NCBI RefSeq assembly: GCF_900109545.1
Contig: NZ_FOAP01000005.1
Span: 372,001-436,000 of the forward strand
Direction of reading: 5' to 3'
Length of the DNA stretch: 64,000 bases
Origin: Stigmatella aurantiaca
Lineage (GTDB): Bacteria > Myxococcota > Myxococcia > Myxococcales > Myxococcaceae
Shown: positions 18,022-26,976 of the stretch, in pieces
Numbering within the stretch: the first letter of the stretch is position 1
Layout: the number at the start of each line of letters is the position of its first letter
Notes under the pieces: model-generated
Seen by the model: the letters and a program-made list of their open reading frames with translations, nothing else
Told to the model about the DNA's origin: nothing
Database searches by the model: none
Made by a program: the position numbers and the translations under genes

Positions 18022-18399
18022 TTACGACCGGCCGTAGCGGTGGTAGCGGACGGGCACCCACACCCACTTCTCCACCGTCTCGTAGCGTCCGGGCACCCAC
18101 CGCTGCTCGTAGTAGCCCCCCTCGCAGTGCTTCCCGCGCCGGGGCCGGTAGTGGCACTGCTCGGGCACCCACACCTGCTCATAGCGCCCCTGCGACCACA
18201 CCTGCACCGTCTGAAGCTCGTAACGGCCTTCCTGGCCCGACGGCCGGGACGGCCGGGACGGACGCGGGGGGTGGTGGGACGGGGCGCCGTACCCGGGGCC
18301 GTGGCCGCCCCGGAAGCCCTGCGCCTCCTGGGCGAGCGCACTGGAACCAAGGAGCAGCGTACCGAGAGCCAGGGAGAAGATGCTGGACTTGAGAGCCAT
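18022..18399 (-). CDS. Small secreted protein with WVP repeats
   Basis: 125 residues. Signal peptide (MALKSSIFSLALGTLLLGSS, cleaved near ALA-QE), then a Pro/Ser/His-rich segment and a basic, aromatic C-terminal domain with two related units, GRYEQVWVPEQ and GYYEQRWVPGRYE, followed by EKWVWVPVRYHRYGR. The ATG at 18399 has GGAGGAA just upstream and begins the signal peptide; a start at 18456 would bury it. Such repeats occur in periplasmic or surface proteins of myxobacteria; no enzymatic motif is seen. Confidence 0.75.
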   Translation of the reverse strand: MALKSSIFSLALGTLLLGSSALAQEAQGFRGGHGPGYGAPSHHPPRPSRPSRPSGQEGRYELQTVQVWSQGRYEQVWVPEQCHYRPRRGKHCEGGYYEQRWVPGRYETVEKWVWVPVRYHRYGRS

Positions 18400-18487
18400 G
18401 TTCGAGTTCCTCCGTCGTAGTGCCCTGTCTGACGGGGCACCCCACGGAAGATTCAATCCCGGCCCTTCCCCCTCTGGGAACAGGCAC

Positions 18488-19123
18488 TTACTCGTAGACG
18501 GGGCAGTCGACCACCGTCACGGTGCGCGAGGCGGACACGGTGTGGCCCGCGCTGTCCTGCACCTCGTACGCCACCGTGTAGGTGCCCTCGCTCCAGCCGT
18601 TCACGGTGTTGGTGACGGCCACGGACAGCGTCAGGTTCCCGTAGCAGGCATCCGACGCGCTGTAGCCCGGGTCCACCCAGTTGCTGCCGCACGTGTGGAT
18701 GATGTCCGTCTCACCGGCCAGCGTCAGCGTGGGCGCCTGGGTGTCGCGCACGTTCACGGTCCGCAGGCCCTCCGCGAGGTTCCAGTTGGCGTCATGGGCC
18801 AGGTACGAGACGTGGTACGTGCCCTCCGCGCCCGACTGGGGGCCCGGACCGAAGCCGTCGTTGCCAGAGTTATAGGATTGCACCGTCAGCGGCGCGCCGG
18901 AGCCATCGGTGGCCGTGGCGCCCGGGTCGGACCAGCTGTCCACACCGCACTCCAGGTTCAGCTCCGCTCCGCCATGGAGCGTCAGGGTGACGGCCCCGTC
19001 CACCCCCTGCGTGGCTTGGCTCAGGGAGTCCGGCGTCTCCAGGCCGGCCCCGCCACAGCCCACCAGCGACACACTCACCGCTCCGATCAGAATCTTCCAG
19101 CTCTTGTTGAAGTGCAGGCCCAT
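18488..19123 (-). CDS. Lipoprotein with two DUF5011-type Ig-like domains
   Basis: 211 residues. Lipobox LVGC (Cys ~22) then two repeats ending in the DUF5011 pattern: GTYHVSYLAHDANWN...RTVNVRD and GTYTVAYEVQDSAGHTV...RTVTVVD. Such domains are surface-exposed beta-sandwiches. The ATG at 19123 is preceded by AAGGAGAAG; the reading frame extends further upstream without a signal peptide, so the shorter form is chosen. Probably a cell-surface or adhesion protein. Confidence 0.78.
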   Translation of the reverse strand: MGLHFNKSWKILIGAVSVSLVGCGGAGLETPDSLSQATQGVDGAVTLTLHGGAELNLECGVDSWSDPGATATDGSGAPLTVQSYNSGNDGFGPGPQSGAEGTYHVSYLAHDANWNLAEGLRTVNVRDTQAPTLTLAGETDIIHTCGSNWVDPGYSASDACYGNLTLSVAVTNTVNGWSEGTYTVAYEVQDSAGHTVSASRTVTVVDCPVYE

Positions 19124-19475
19124 GATTGTCTTCTCCTTGCTGTCGAATCGAATCGAGTGACGCCGGGCAACGGATTTCCCCTCGGAGGAGCCAATCCCTC
19201 TCTCCAGCGTGAGACACACTTTAGCGGGCCCTCTGTTGACGCTGGAGCGCGAAACGCTAACAAAAAACAGCCTTGGCCTTCTCAACGCGGATGTCATTGC
19301 TGATTGAAATTCGAGGTACGGGCTCACCCCCGCTGGGTAGCGGGTGACACCTTCCTGGGTCGCATCCGCCCGAGCAGCGAAATCGTGGAAAGGGCCTTCT
19401 CCACACTTTCGGGCCAAGGGCGTTTCCGCCCGCCCCCCGAGGCCTCGCGGGGTGAGCCTCGATAGGATTCTCCTC
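19124..19475. other. Divergent intergenic region with hairpin
   Basis: 352 bases between the Ig-like lipoprotein and the DUF3943-like gene. An AT-richer patch (about 19230-19320) probably carries the promoters. A hairpin with arms TCACC(CC)CGCT / AGCGGGTGA lies at 19324-19347, and GAATC is repeated twice near 19145. I see no coding sequence with a plausible start. Confidence 0.5.
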
Positions 19476-20078
19476 ATGATGTCTGGTCTGCTCCTAGCCC
19501 TGGTGCTGTCCTCCTCACCCGAGCCTCCCCGGGCCGCGCCGGACGCGCCGGTCCGCACCTGGCTCGTGCCCGCGCTCCACTCCGCGGGCCTCATGGCCGC
19601 CATGCGCACCTCGCTCTCGCTGCTCTGGCCCCGCGACTTCGATCCCAGCCGGTTCCGGGAGAACTTCCGCCAGCTGCGCCGCGGCTACTCGCGCGCCCCC
19701 CACTTCGATGCGAACCAACGCGCGCTGGAGTGGGATGGAGACTCCTGGCTCATCAACACGGTGGGCCACGGCCTCTTCGGCGCCGAGGTCTATGCACGCA
19801 GCCGCCAGTGCGGCCAGGGCCCGGGGGCCTCCCTGCTGGCCACCACCCTCGCCTCCACCACCTGGGAGTACGGCGTGGAGGCCTTTCACAAGCAGCCCTC
19901 CGCCCAGGATCTGGTCTGGACACCGCTGGTGGGGGCGCTGCTCGGCGAGGGCCGCTTTCAGCTCCATCGCCACGTGCGGGAGGGGGGCTTCGCAGCCGGC
20001 CCCGCTCGCACCTTGCTCCTCTTCCTGATCGATCCCCTGGGAGAAGCCGAGCGCCGCGCGCTGGGCACCCGCTGCTGA
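19476..20078 (+). CDS. DUF3943-like protein, exported
   Basis: 200 residues with a hydrophobic N-terminus (MMSGLLLALVLSSS) that may be a signal peptide. The middle resembles DUF3943: DSWLINTVGHGLFGAEVYAR, then STTWEYGVEAFHKQPSAQDLVWTP...GALLGE. Members are predicted outer-membrane or periplasmic proteins of unknown role. The start at 19476 (ATG-ATG, CTCCTC nearby) matches the signal-like region. Convergent with the Gre factor gene. Confidence 0.65.
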   Translation: MMSGLLLALVLSSSPEPPRAAPDAPVRTWLVPALHSAGLMAAMRTSLSLLWPRDFDPSRFRENFRQLRRGYSRAPHFDANQRALEWDGDSWLINTVGHGLFGAEVYARSRQCGQGPGASLLATTLASTTWEYGVEAFHKQPSAQDLVWTPLVGALLGEGRFQLHRHVREGGFAAGPARTLLLFLIDPLGEAERRALGTRC

Positions 20079-20103
20079 CCTTCGCTTCTCCGGAGGCCTG
20101 CGC

Positions 20104-20616
20104 TCAGTGGGTGGGCGGCGTGTAGGCCACCCCGGTGACGGTGTACTCCACCGCGCCGCGCGGCCGCTCCACCTGCACGGACTCCCCCACCTCCTTGCCC
20201 AGCAGGGCCCGCGCCAGGGGGGACTCCACGCTCAGCCGCCCCGCCTTCACGTCCGCCTCATCCGGCCCGACGATGCGGTAGGACGCCTCCGCCCCCTCCT
20301 CGTCCTCCAGCATCACCCAGGCGCCGAAGAACACCCGGCCCTCTTGAGCGGGCTCGGGCGTCACCACCTGGACTTCGTCCAGCGTCTCCGTGAGCAGGAG
20401 CATGCGCCGCTCCCGCTCCCGCTTGCGGCCGGCGGCGCCCAAGGCCTTCGGCTCTTCCTCGCCTGCCCCCGGGCCCTGCAACCGGGCCAGCTCTTCCTGG
20501 AGTGCCCGGTAGCCCTCCGGGGTGATGTAGCGCTTCGCCCCCGAGGCCGCGCGAGGCCGGGGCAGGAGGAGCCCCTCGCCCCCCTCAGTGTCTTCCTTGG
20601 TGAACGCCTTCGACAT
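20104..20616 (-). CDS. GreA/GreB-family transcription factor
   Basis: 170 residues. GreB-like features: KRYITPEGYRALQEELARL opens an N-terminal coiled coil (about 28-80), followed by the FKBP-like domain: VFFGAWVMLEDEEG, YRIVGPDEADVKAGRLSVESPLARALLGKEVGESVQVERP, EYTVTGVAY. These factors insert the coiled coil into the RNA polymerase secondary channel to rescue stalled complexes. The acidic tip residues are not obvious, so it may be a Gre-like regulator rather than a cleavage factor. ATG at 20616 has GGGGAGG before it. Divergent from the hydrolase. Confidence 0.85.
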   Translation of the reverse strand: MSKAFTKEDTEGGEGLLLPRPRAASGAKRYITPEGYRALQEELARLQGPGAGEEEPKALGAAGRKRERERRMLLLTETLDEVQVVTPEPAQEGRVFFGAWVMLEDEEGAEASYRIVGPDEADVKAGRLSVESPLARALLGKEVGESVQVERPRGAVEYTVTGVAYTPPTH

Positions 20617-20778
20617 GTGGCCTCCCCGCCGCTCCTCTTGAATCTGGCTCACCTGCTCCCACCTGCCAACGGCAGGTCGCGTGAACGACACTTCGCCAGG
20701 GCCCCCTTCGCTTCTCCGGGAAGCGCGCGCGCCGGGGCTTTTAAGGTGCCGCCGTTCCCCCCCCTCTGGAGGATGACC

Positions 20779-21453
20779 ATGGCGGAGACCTCGAAGCTGA
20801 CCGCGAAGGACGGAACCGAAGTGCCGGGCTCTCTGCACGAGGCCGCCGGAGGCAAAGCCCCCGGCGCGGTGATCCTCGTCCACGAGTGGTGGGGGCTGAA
20901 TGGCCACATCCGCGGCGTGGCGGACCGGCTGGCCCAGGAGGGCTTCACCGTCTTCGCGGTGGACCTCTTCCAGGGCAAGGTGGCCAAGGACCCGGCCACC
21001 GCCCAGCAGTACATGAACGCGCTCGACTGGAAGCAGGCGGAAGCGGTCCTGCTCCGCGCGGCCGAGGCCCTGCGCCAGCGCCAGCCCGGAACGAAGGTGG
21101 GCATCACCGGCTTCTGCCTGGGCGGAGGGCTCGCGCTCTTCGGCGCGGCGAAGGACCCTGGGCTCGCCGCCTGCGTCCCCTTCTACGGCATCCCCGGCGA
21201 CGACAAGGCGGATGTGACGAAGATCCGCGCCCCGGTGCTGGGCCACTTCGCCAACCAGGACGACTTCTGCTCTCCGGCCCGGGTGAACGCCCTGGAGGCG
21301 AAGCTGAAGGGCGCCCACGTGCCCGCGGAGATTCACCGCTACGACGCCCAGCACGCCTTCTTCAACGACACGCGTCCCGAGGTCTACTCTCCCCAGAACG
21401 CCGAGACGGCCTGGCGGCGGACGGTGGACTTCCTCCACGCGAAGCTGGGCTAG
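20779..21453 (+). CDS. Dienelactone hydrolase family protein
   Basis: 224 residues, alpha/beta hydrolase. Nucleophile Cys113 in GFCLGGG, Glu36 in HEWWGL, catalytic Asp ~161 (NQDDFC) and His192 (AQHAFFN), the same triad as dienelactone hydrolase. The ATG at 20779 has GGAGG six bases upstream; the ATG at 20773 is too close to it. Not in an aromatic-degradation cluster, so the natural ester substrate is unknown. Its last 4 bases overlap the end of the lipoprotein gene opposite. Confidence 0.88.
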   Translation: MAETSKLTAKDGTEVPGSLHEAAGGKAPGAVILVHEWWGLNGHIRGVADRLAQEGFTVFAVDLFQGKVAKDPATAQQYMNALDWKQAEAVLLRAAEALRQRQPGTKVGITGFCLGGGLALFGAAKDPGLAACVPFYGIPGDDKADVTKIRAPVLGHFANQDDFCSPARVNALEAKLKGAHVPAEIHRYDAQHAFFNDTRPEVYSPQNAETAWRRTVDFLHAKLG

Positions 21454-21881
21454 TCCGCCGTTCCCGGGCCGGCTTCCGCGGGGGAAGTCTCCTGCGCGGG
21501 AGCCTCGGCCGGGGGCACCGGGGCCTGCGACGCTTCCGGCATCACCGCCTCGAACCGGTAGCGCGCCACGCCCTTGGGGAGCACGACCTCCAGGAGCGGG
21601 TTCTCGTCGGCCAGCGCCTTGGACACGGGCAGGGCGACGAGGCCCTCCGCGTCGCTGAATACGGACACGCGCGTCCGTCCGCTGCTGGCCACCACCTGGG
21701 CGCCCGGGATGGGGCGGTTCGTGTCCGGGTTCAGCAGGCGCAGCGTCACCGCCGGGGTCTGCGCCGCGCGCGCCACGTCCTGCGGCACCACCACATCCCC
21801 ATAGCGGGGACGCAGCGCACAGGCGGACGACAGGCCAAGGCACAGGAGGGCAACGCTCAGCGACACACGGCGAAGGCTCAT
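21450..21881 (-). CDS. Hypothetical lipoprotein with carboxypeptidase-regulatory-like fold
   Basis: 143 residues. Lipobox LSSAC (Cys ~21), then one beta-rich domain (VTLRLLNPDTNRPIPGAQVV...VSVFSDAEGLVALPV) that looks like a CarboxypepD_reg/Big-like module, and a Pro/Ala/Glu-rich tail. Start at 21881 gives a standard signal peptide. It follows the phospholipase C-like gene on the same strand by 37 bases. Confidence 0.65.
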   Translation of the reverse strand: MSLRRVSLSVALLCLGLSSACALRPRYGDVVVPQDVARAAQTPAVTLRLLNPDTNRPIPGAQVVASSGRTRVSVFSDAEGLVALPVSKALADENPLLEVVLPKGVARYRFEAVMPEASQAPVPPAEAPAQETSPAEAGPGTAD

Positions 21882-21918
21882 GAAGGATCCATCCCAAGGG
21901 GAGAAGGGTTCGCCTACC

Positions 21919-23526
21919 CTACTCGAACCGGAAGTAGGCCTCGAAGTCCGGCGTCCCCTTGCGGCGCTTGCCATCCGCGCCCACCTGCGGCGGGTAGTTG
22001 GCGAGCACCCCGCCAGGGTCCGGCGTCTCCACGCTCCCCAGCGGAACCGGCAGGTGCTCCCGGATGCCCGGCAGGCCCGCCACCTCGCCCAGGTAGCCGG
22101 GCAGCGTGAGCGGGGACACCATCTCCCCAGCGGTGAGCGACAGCTCCGGGCCCTCTTCGAGCGCGGCCCTCAGGCCCGCCGCCGCCCGGCCTTCCATCCG
22201 GTAGGCCCGGAAGACGCGCAGCAAGGACAACCCCACCGCATGCGCGGTGAGCGTCAGGTGCACGGGGTTGGTGCCCAGCTGGTCATCCCCATACGAGCGC
22301 CAGACGAAGCCGCTGGCGCTCCTCACCCACAGGCCGTACACGTTCTCCTCGTCGTGCATCTTCTTGGAGGGCAGCCCGCCGGAGAGCCCCGTGAGCAAGT
22401 CCCGGGGCACCCGCAGGTGGCCAGACGCGAAGGCATCCGTGAGGAAGTGGTCGGCGAAGGCGTTGCGCACCAGCGCCGCGTCCAGATCCTTGTCCAGGGC
22501 CAGGAGCAGCGCCTCCTTGTGATGAAGGGCGTAGCGCGCCCAGCTCCTCGGGGCGAAGTGGTCCTGGTTCTCGTTGGCGAGGTTCACGTAGTCGAACCAG
22601 CCCCGGTGGGTGTTGAGCAGGAAGGTGCCCTCGTCCTGGGGCGTCACCCCCCGGATGGCGTCGGCCACGGCGGGGGTCAGCTCCTCGGACAGCTCCTCCG
22701 GCGTCGCGTAATAGTCTCCCGCGAGCGCCACCACCTCCCCGTACGTGAGCGTGAGGCCCGGGCGGATCTCCAGCTCCGTGAGCGGACGGTAGCGGGCCAT
22801 CAGGTCCTCGAGCCGGTCCTGGAAGGGCTCGCGCCACGTCGGGTCCGCGCTCGCCACCGTGAGGCCCTGCCGCTCCAGCACCGCGTCCGGCGCGAGCTCA
22901 GTCTCCGCCGTGCGCAGCAGCACGTGGCTCTGCCGCGCGGAGGACCGGCTGGCGTGGGAGAACACCGACTTGCCCGACAGCAGGCTCGCCAGGTGCTCCG
23001 CGCTGGCGCGGTGCTCGGCAGTGCCGAAATAGTCCGGCCGCACCGAGACCACGGGCCGCTTCGCCGTCTCCTTGCGCAGGGCCACGAGCCGCTGCCGCTC
23101 CTTGTCTCCCGAGCCTCCCGAGCCTCCCGGGTCCCCAGCGCCTGGCCCGAAGGACAGCGCCATGCGCTCCCCCGGCATGGGGGCGGCGGCCGGGGAGGAG
23201 GGCGGGGCCTCCGGCGTCATGACGGCCTGGAAGGCCCGGCGGGCCGTGAGGCCTCGCAGCGCCGCGGCCTCCGCCGTGCGGACCTGCGAGGGCGAGAGCA
23301 GCTCGGAGGTGCGGCTGTTGAATGCCAGCGGCGCGCCCGTGGGCGCGGGCGTCAGCGGCGGCAGGGTCGGCTCCGGGACTTGCGCCGGGGCGGACGCCTG
23401 GACTGGCTTACGGCCTCCCTTCTTCGCGGCGCTCCGCGGGGGCGCGGCGGGACGGCCCGTGGCCCCCTTCTCTTCCGCCTTCCGGGAACCCGCCTGCCCC
23501 TTGCCCCGAGGTTTGCGTGTCGTCAC
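21919..23526 (-). CDS. Zinc phospholipase C / P1 nuclease-like protein
   Basis: 535 residues. N-terminal 60 residues are Lys/Arg/Pro-rich and low complexity. The C-terminal half is helical and holds HFLTDAFASGH, the H-D-GH zinc motif of phospholipase C/S1-P1 nucleases, with a further His pair (ALHHKEALLLA) and the H in NTHRGWFDY as candidate ligands. I prefer the GTG at 23526: ATGGAGGACTGCC precedes it and it overlaps the previous stop (GTGA). No signal peptide is evident, unusual for this family. The activity is uncertain. Confidence 0.68.
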   Translation of the reverse strand: MTTRKPRGKGQAGSRKAEEKGATGRPAAPPRSAAKKGGRKPVQASAPAQVPEPTLPPLTPAPTGAPLAFNSRTSELLSPSQVRTAEAAALRGLTARRAFQAVMTPEAPPSSPAAAPMPGERMALSFGPGAGDPGGSGGSGDKERQRLVALRKETAKRPVVSVRPDYFGTAEHRASAEHLASLLSGKSVFSHASRSSARQSHVLLRTAETELAPDAVLERQGLTVASADPTWREPFQDRLEDLMARYRPLTELEIRPGLTLTYGEVVALAGDYYATPEELSEELTPAVADAIRGVTPQDEGTFLLNTHRGWFDYVNLANENQDHFAPRSWARYALHHKEALLLALDKDLDAALVRNAFADHFLTDAFASGHLRVPRDLLTGLSGGLPSKKMHDEENVYGLWVRSASGFVWRSYGDDQLGTNPVHLTLTAHAVGLSLLRVFRAYRMEGRAAAGLRAALEEGPELSLTAGEMVSPLTLPGYLGEVAGLPGIREHLPVPLGSVETPDPGGVLANYPPQVGADGKRRKGTPDFEAYFRFE

Positions 23527-24497
23527 GGCAGTCCTCCATCCATGCCTTGCAGGCGTACGCCGAGCCGGATCCCCGCCAGCAGGTGCGCGGGACGGCCCGG
23601 GACCAGGTATGCCACCTGAAGCGTGCTCCCCACGCGCGGCGCCCCCCGGCGCGTGGGCGACAGGTTCTCCCGTGCATAGGCGCACTGGGCGAGGAACACG
23701 CAGTAGTCCACCGCCGCTTGCAGGGAGAAGTGCTCGGAGAGCGGCTCCTGCGGCGAGGAGAAGAACCCCGCGCGCAGCACCCGCCGGGCATAGCGCCGCG
23801 CAAGCGTACTGGCCTGCTCGTTGGTCAGGGGCTCCGCGGGGACGCCCGTCCGCCGCGCCTCCTGGGCCAACTGCTCCAGCAGCCCCGGCGGGCCATCCTC
23901 CGCGTCCGTGCCGGCCAGCAGCACCGCCAGCCGCTCGGGCAGAACGGGGTCATACCCCTCCACGAAGCGGGCCACCGCCTCGGTCACCCCCGCGTAGTGG
24001 ACCCCGAAGCGGTGCCGCACCTCCCCGCCCTCCTCCTCCGTGTGCAAGAGCGGCGAGGGCGTGGTGGGGATGCTGGGGTCCACGCTCCACTGGATGGACC
24101 AGAGCGAGGGGGGCTCCACACCTTCCTCGGGCTGCGGGGCGAAGCCTCCGAGAATGAGGTGGAAGGGCCGGGGCAAGGTTCCCAACCGGCGCAGCGCCTG
24201 GGACTCCAGGGCCGCGTGCAGGCGCTTCGCATAGTCCCCGACGGACTCCCCCGTCCGCAGGGGGGCCCGGTCGTCAAACGCGCGCAGCGACGTGGCCACG
24301 GTGCCCCCTCCGATCGAGCCCACGCCATTGAACATGGCGAGCAGCTGGCCCCCGGACAACGGGACGAGCTTCTCCACGTTGGCCATGTTCGAAAGGAAGC
24401 GCTCCTGGCCCCGCGCATCCACCTCCATCACCGTGGCCAGCCCGTCCGTGGCGAACACCAACGCGTCCGGCGTCTTGAAGGCGATATCGATGGTCAT
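23523..24497 (-). CDS. Ntn-hydrolase-like (proteasome-like) hypothetical protein
   Basis: 324 residues. The start MTIDIAFKTPDALVFATDGL resembles the N-terminus of Ntn hydrolases of the proteasome/HslV group, where processing exposes Thr2 as nucleophile and the next strand carries a conserved Asp (ATDGLAT). FLSNMANVEKLVPLSGGQLLAMFNGVGSIG fits the second strand. The remaining 200 residues are not recognised. The stop overlaps the GTG of the phospholipase C-like gene by 4 bases, so the two are translationally coupled. Activity is speculative. Confidence 0.6.
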   Translation of the reverse strand: MTIDIAFKTPDALVFATDGLATVMEVDARGQERFLSNMANVEKLVPLSGGQLLAMFNGVGSIGGGTVATSLRAFDDRAPLRTGESVGDYAKRLHAALESQALRRLGTLPRPFHLILGGFAPQPEEGVEPPSLWSIQWSVDPSIPTTPSPLLHTEEEGGEVRHRFGVHYAGVTEAVARFVEGYDPVLPERLAVLLAGTDAEDGPPGLLEQLAQEARRTGVPAEPLTNEQASTLARRYARRVLRAGFFSSPQEPLSEHFSLQAAVDYCVFLAQCAYARENLSPTRRGAPRVGSTLQVAYLVPGRPAHLLAGIRLGVRLQGMDGGLP

Positions 24498-24709
24498 GGC
24501 CCGCGCGCAGCATACCGGCTGGGCCCCACGCTCCGCGCTCCGGGAAACCAAGATGAGTATTCCCGCTTGAGTCAATTAGTTTTTCTGAGCTGACCTCTGG
24601 GGTTGGTTCTTTTCGTATCCCGGGCTTCCAGAACGTAAAGAGCCGACTCAGACTTTTGGAGGGCTCCCTCTGGATCGCGAACACGCTATATTCGTAAATC
24701 GTGAATCAT

Positions 24710-25819
24710 ATGGAATCCGGGGATAGGACATTCCTGGCAGACCTCCAGCGTCAGATCGACACGGTGGAGCCGGGTGCGGAGGTCCTGCAGCCGCTCACCG
24801 CGATGCTGCGCGAGGGACTGCGGGCCGAGCGCACCCTGGCCTACGGCGTGACGATGGGCGTGGAGCAGTACGGGGCCGGGTTCTGCCACGGGGTGGGGTT
24901 CGCCCCCGGAACGGAGCTGTTCCACACCCTGGATGGCTTCCTGCGCCAGCGGCCCTCGCCCTGGGGCTATTTCGATCCGGCCCGGCCCGCCACGGCCCAG
25001 CGCAACCGGGTGCTGCACTTCCGCCCTCCCGCGCAGGAGGAGGCGCGCGAGGCCCCCCTGCACGAGGCCGGCGCGGCCTCCTGGAAGCGGCTGGGCATCG
25101 GGCCGGATCAGGCCATCGTCGTCCAGGAGCGGGTGAGCCAGGCAGGCCTCGCGCTCTACCGCCAGTTGGGCGTGGAGAACATGTTCCAGCTCCGGGCGCT
25201 CGTGTGCGAGGGCCCCGCCTTGCTCTCCTGGATCGGCGCCCTGCGCGCCGAGCCCTTCACCCCCCGCGAGCAGCGGCTGTTCCAGCGCCTGGTGCCCATG
25301 TTGCAACGGCGGCTCCAGTTGGAGGCGCGGCTGCGCGAGGCGCGGCTGCTCCACTCGGCGCTGGACGCGGCGCTGGAGGCGCTCGGCCAGCCCGCCTTCG
25401 TGCTCTCCAACACCCACCAGGTGGTCCACGCCAACGCCGCGGGCCGGGCCCGGGCGGAGCAGAGCCCCCCCACCGTGGTGGAGGCCGTCCAGCGGCACGG
25501 CCGGGGGGAGCCCGCCCCAGCGGACATCTCCGTCACGGCCCTGCGGGTGCCCGGGCTGGCCCCGCACTACCTCGTCGTGGACAAGAGCACCCTCGCGCAG
25601 GCGAGCGCCCGGGTCCGCCTCCTCGCCGGGCGCTGGGAGCTCACCACGCGTGAGGAGCAGGTGCTCGAACACATCGTCCAGGGCCAGAGCAACCGGGCCA
25701 TCGCCGCACAGTTGGGATGTTCAGAACGGACGGTGGAGGTCCACGTCACCCACGTTCTGAGCAAAGCATGGGTCGAGAGCCGCTCGGCCCTCATCGCGAA
25801 ATTCTTCCAATCCCCTTGA
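24710..25819 (+). CDS. LuxR-family transcriptional regulator
   Basis: 369 residues. The C-terminal ~60 residues are a LuxR/GerE helix-turn-helix (LTTREEQVLEHIVQGQSNRA then SERTVEVHVTHVLSKAWVESR). The N-terminal 280 residues are a sensor region with no clear family: a GAF/PAS-like segment around 200-270 (LDAALEALGQPAFVLSNTHQVVHANAAG) is the best guess. A GTG at 24701 would add three residues. Neither start has a good ribosome site. The next gene begins within a few bases, so it may be its target or partner. Confidence 0.82.
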   Translation: MESGDRTFLADLQRQIDTVEPGAEVLQPLTAMLREGLRAERTLAYGVTMGVEQYGAGFCHGVGFAPGTELFHTLDGFLRQRPSPWGYFDPARPATAQRNRVLHFRPPAQEEAREAPLHEAGAASWKRLGIGPDQAIVVQERVSQAGLALYRQLGVENMFQLRALVCEGPALLSWIGALRAEPFTPREQRLFQRLVPMLQRRLQLEARLREARLLHSALDAALEALGQPAFVLSNTHQVVHANAAGRARAEQSPPTVVEAVQRHGRGEPAPADISVTALRVPGLAPHYLVVDKSTLAQASARVRLLAGRWELTTREEQVLEHIVQGQSNRAIAAQLGCSERTVEVHVTHVLSKAWVESRSALIAKFFQSP

Positions 25820-25821
25820 AC

Positions 25822-26973
25822 GTGAACTCTTCCTCCCGAATCCGAGCCGCCCTCAGCAACGCCGCCCAATGTGCCGCCGGTCCTCCCCGCACCGTGCATG
25901 GCTCGTTCGCGCCCTTTCCCCGGCGGCCCCGCCTCGCCGCCGGAGATCCCCAGACGGACATCCAGCGCTTCTTCACGCTGCTGGACCAGCGGAACCTGCT
26001 CACCCAGGACGGGTGGTTGCGGTCCGACTCCCAGCTTATCTCGGTGGGAGACCACTTCGACTGGGGCCCTCCGGAGGCGCGCGAGGCGGTGGCCCGGAGC
26101 GGCCTCCAGCTGCTGGCCTGGCTCGCCGCGCACCCCTCGGATCAGGTGGCCATCCTCGCGGGGAACCATGATCTCGCCCGCGTGGGAGAGCTGGCGGACT
26201 TCACCGATGCCACCTTCGCCGAGGCGCAGGTGGAGGCCGACCGCATCTACGCGGGGGGACATCCCGACCCGGCGGCGGAGCAGGAGTTCCTCCAGCGCTA
26301 CCCTCAGGTTCCCAATGTGGAGCTGATCGCCCGGGACTTCAGCACCTTCCGGGAGGAGCAGCGCACGTGGATCACCTATCTGCTGCGCGAGCGGCGCCTG
26401 CGCATGGCGTACGCCTCGGCGCCCGGCCTGCTCGTCAGCCACGCGGGGGTGACGCGCGAGGACCTGCTCGCGCTGGGCATCGCCCAGGACCGCCACAACA
26501 ACGCCCACGCGGCGGCGTACGCCCTCAATGACACGCTCGACACGGCGGTGGAGAACTGGAAGGGCGGCCCGCTCACCGTGCCGGGCCTGTACCAGCCGGG
26601 CAGCCGCGAGCTGGGTGAGGGCCTGGGCATCGTCTACCACCGCCCCAGCACCCTGCCCGAGGACGCCGAGCGCACGCGCCAGAGTCCGCGCCGGCGCTTC
26701 AACCCCCTGAACCTGCCCCTCGGCCTGACCCAGGTCATCGGGCACACGCGGGACAAGCGCGCCCGGGAGCTGCTCGGCCTGCCCCCGGCGGCGGCCCCCT
26801 CCGGCGGCCTCCGCCACCTGGTGACCAACGGCAAGCGGTTCACCTATGCACCGGGCCCCCCGCCCAAGACGGAATGGGAGGACGCCGTGCTCGTCTTCAC
26901 CGATGGGGGCCTCAACGACTCGCCGCTGGAGTCCATCGAGTTCTTCGACTTCGACACCCGCGGCGCCCGCTGA
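25822..26973 (+). CDS. Calcineurin-like metallophosphoesterase
   Basis: About 383 residues. Motifs: GDHFDWG (GDxxDRG-like), LAGNHD, later SHAGV and the final GHT (VIGHTRDKRA), all metal-ligand boxes of the phosphoesterase fold. The first box reads GDPQTDIQRF, with Gln at the place of the usual GDxHG histidine. It may be a phosphodiesterase or a nucleotide phosphatase. The start is uncertain: a GTG at 25822 lies just after the LuxR stop; an ATG at 25768 would overlap that gene. Confidence 0.78.
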   Translation: MNSSSRIRAALSNAAQCAAGPPRTVHGSFAPFPRRPRLAAGDPQTDIQRFFTLLDQRNLLTQDGWLRSDSQLISVGDHFDWGPPEAREAVARSGLQLLAWLAAHPSDQVAILAGNHDLARVGELADFTDATFAEAQVEADRIYAGGHPDPAAEQEFLQRYPQVPNVELIARDFSTFREEQRTWITYLLRERRLRMAYASAPGLLVSHAGVTREDLLALGIAQDRHNNAHAAAYALNDTLDTAVENWKGGPLTVPGLYQPGSRELGEGLGIVYHRPSTLPEDAERTRQSPRRRFNPLNLPLGLTQVIGHTRDKRARELLGLPPAAAPSGGLRHLVTNGKRFTYAPGPPPKTEWEDAVLVFTDGGLNDSPLESIEFFDFDTRGAR

Positions 26974-26976
26974 GGG

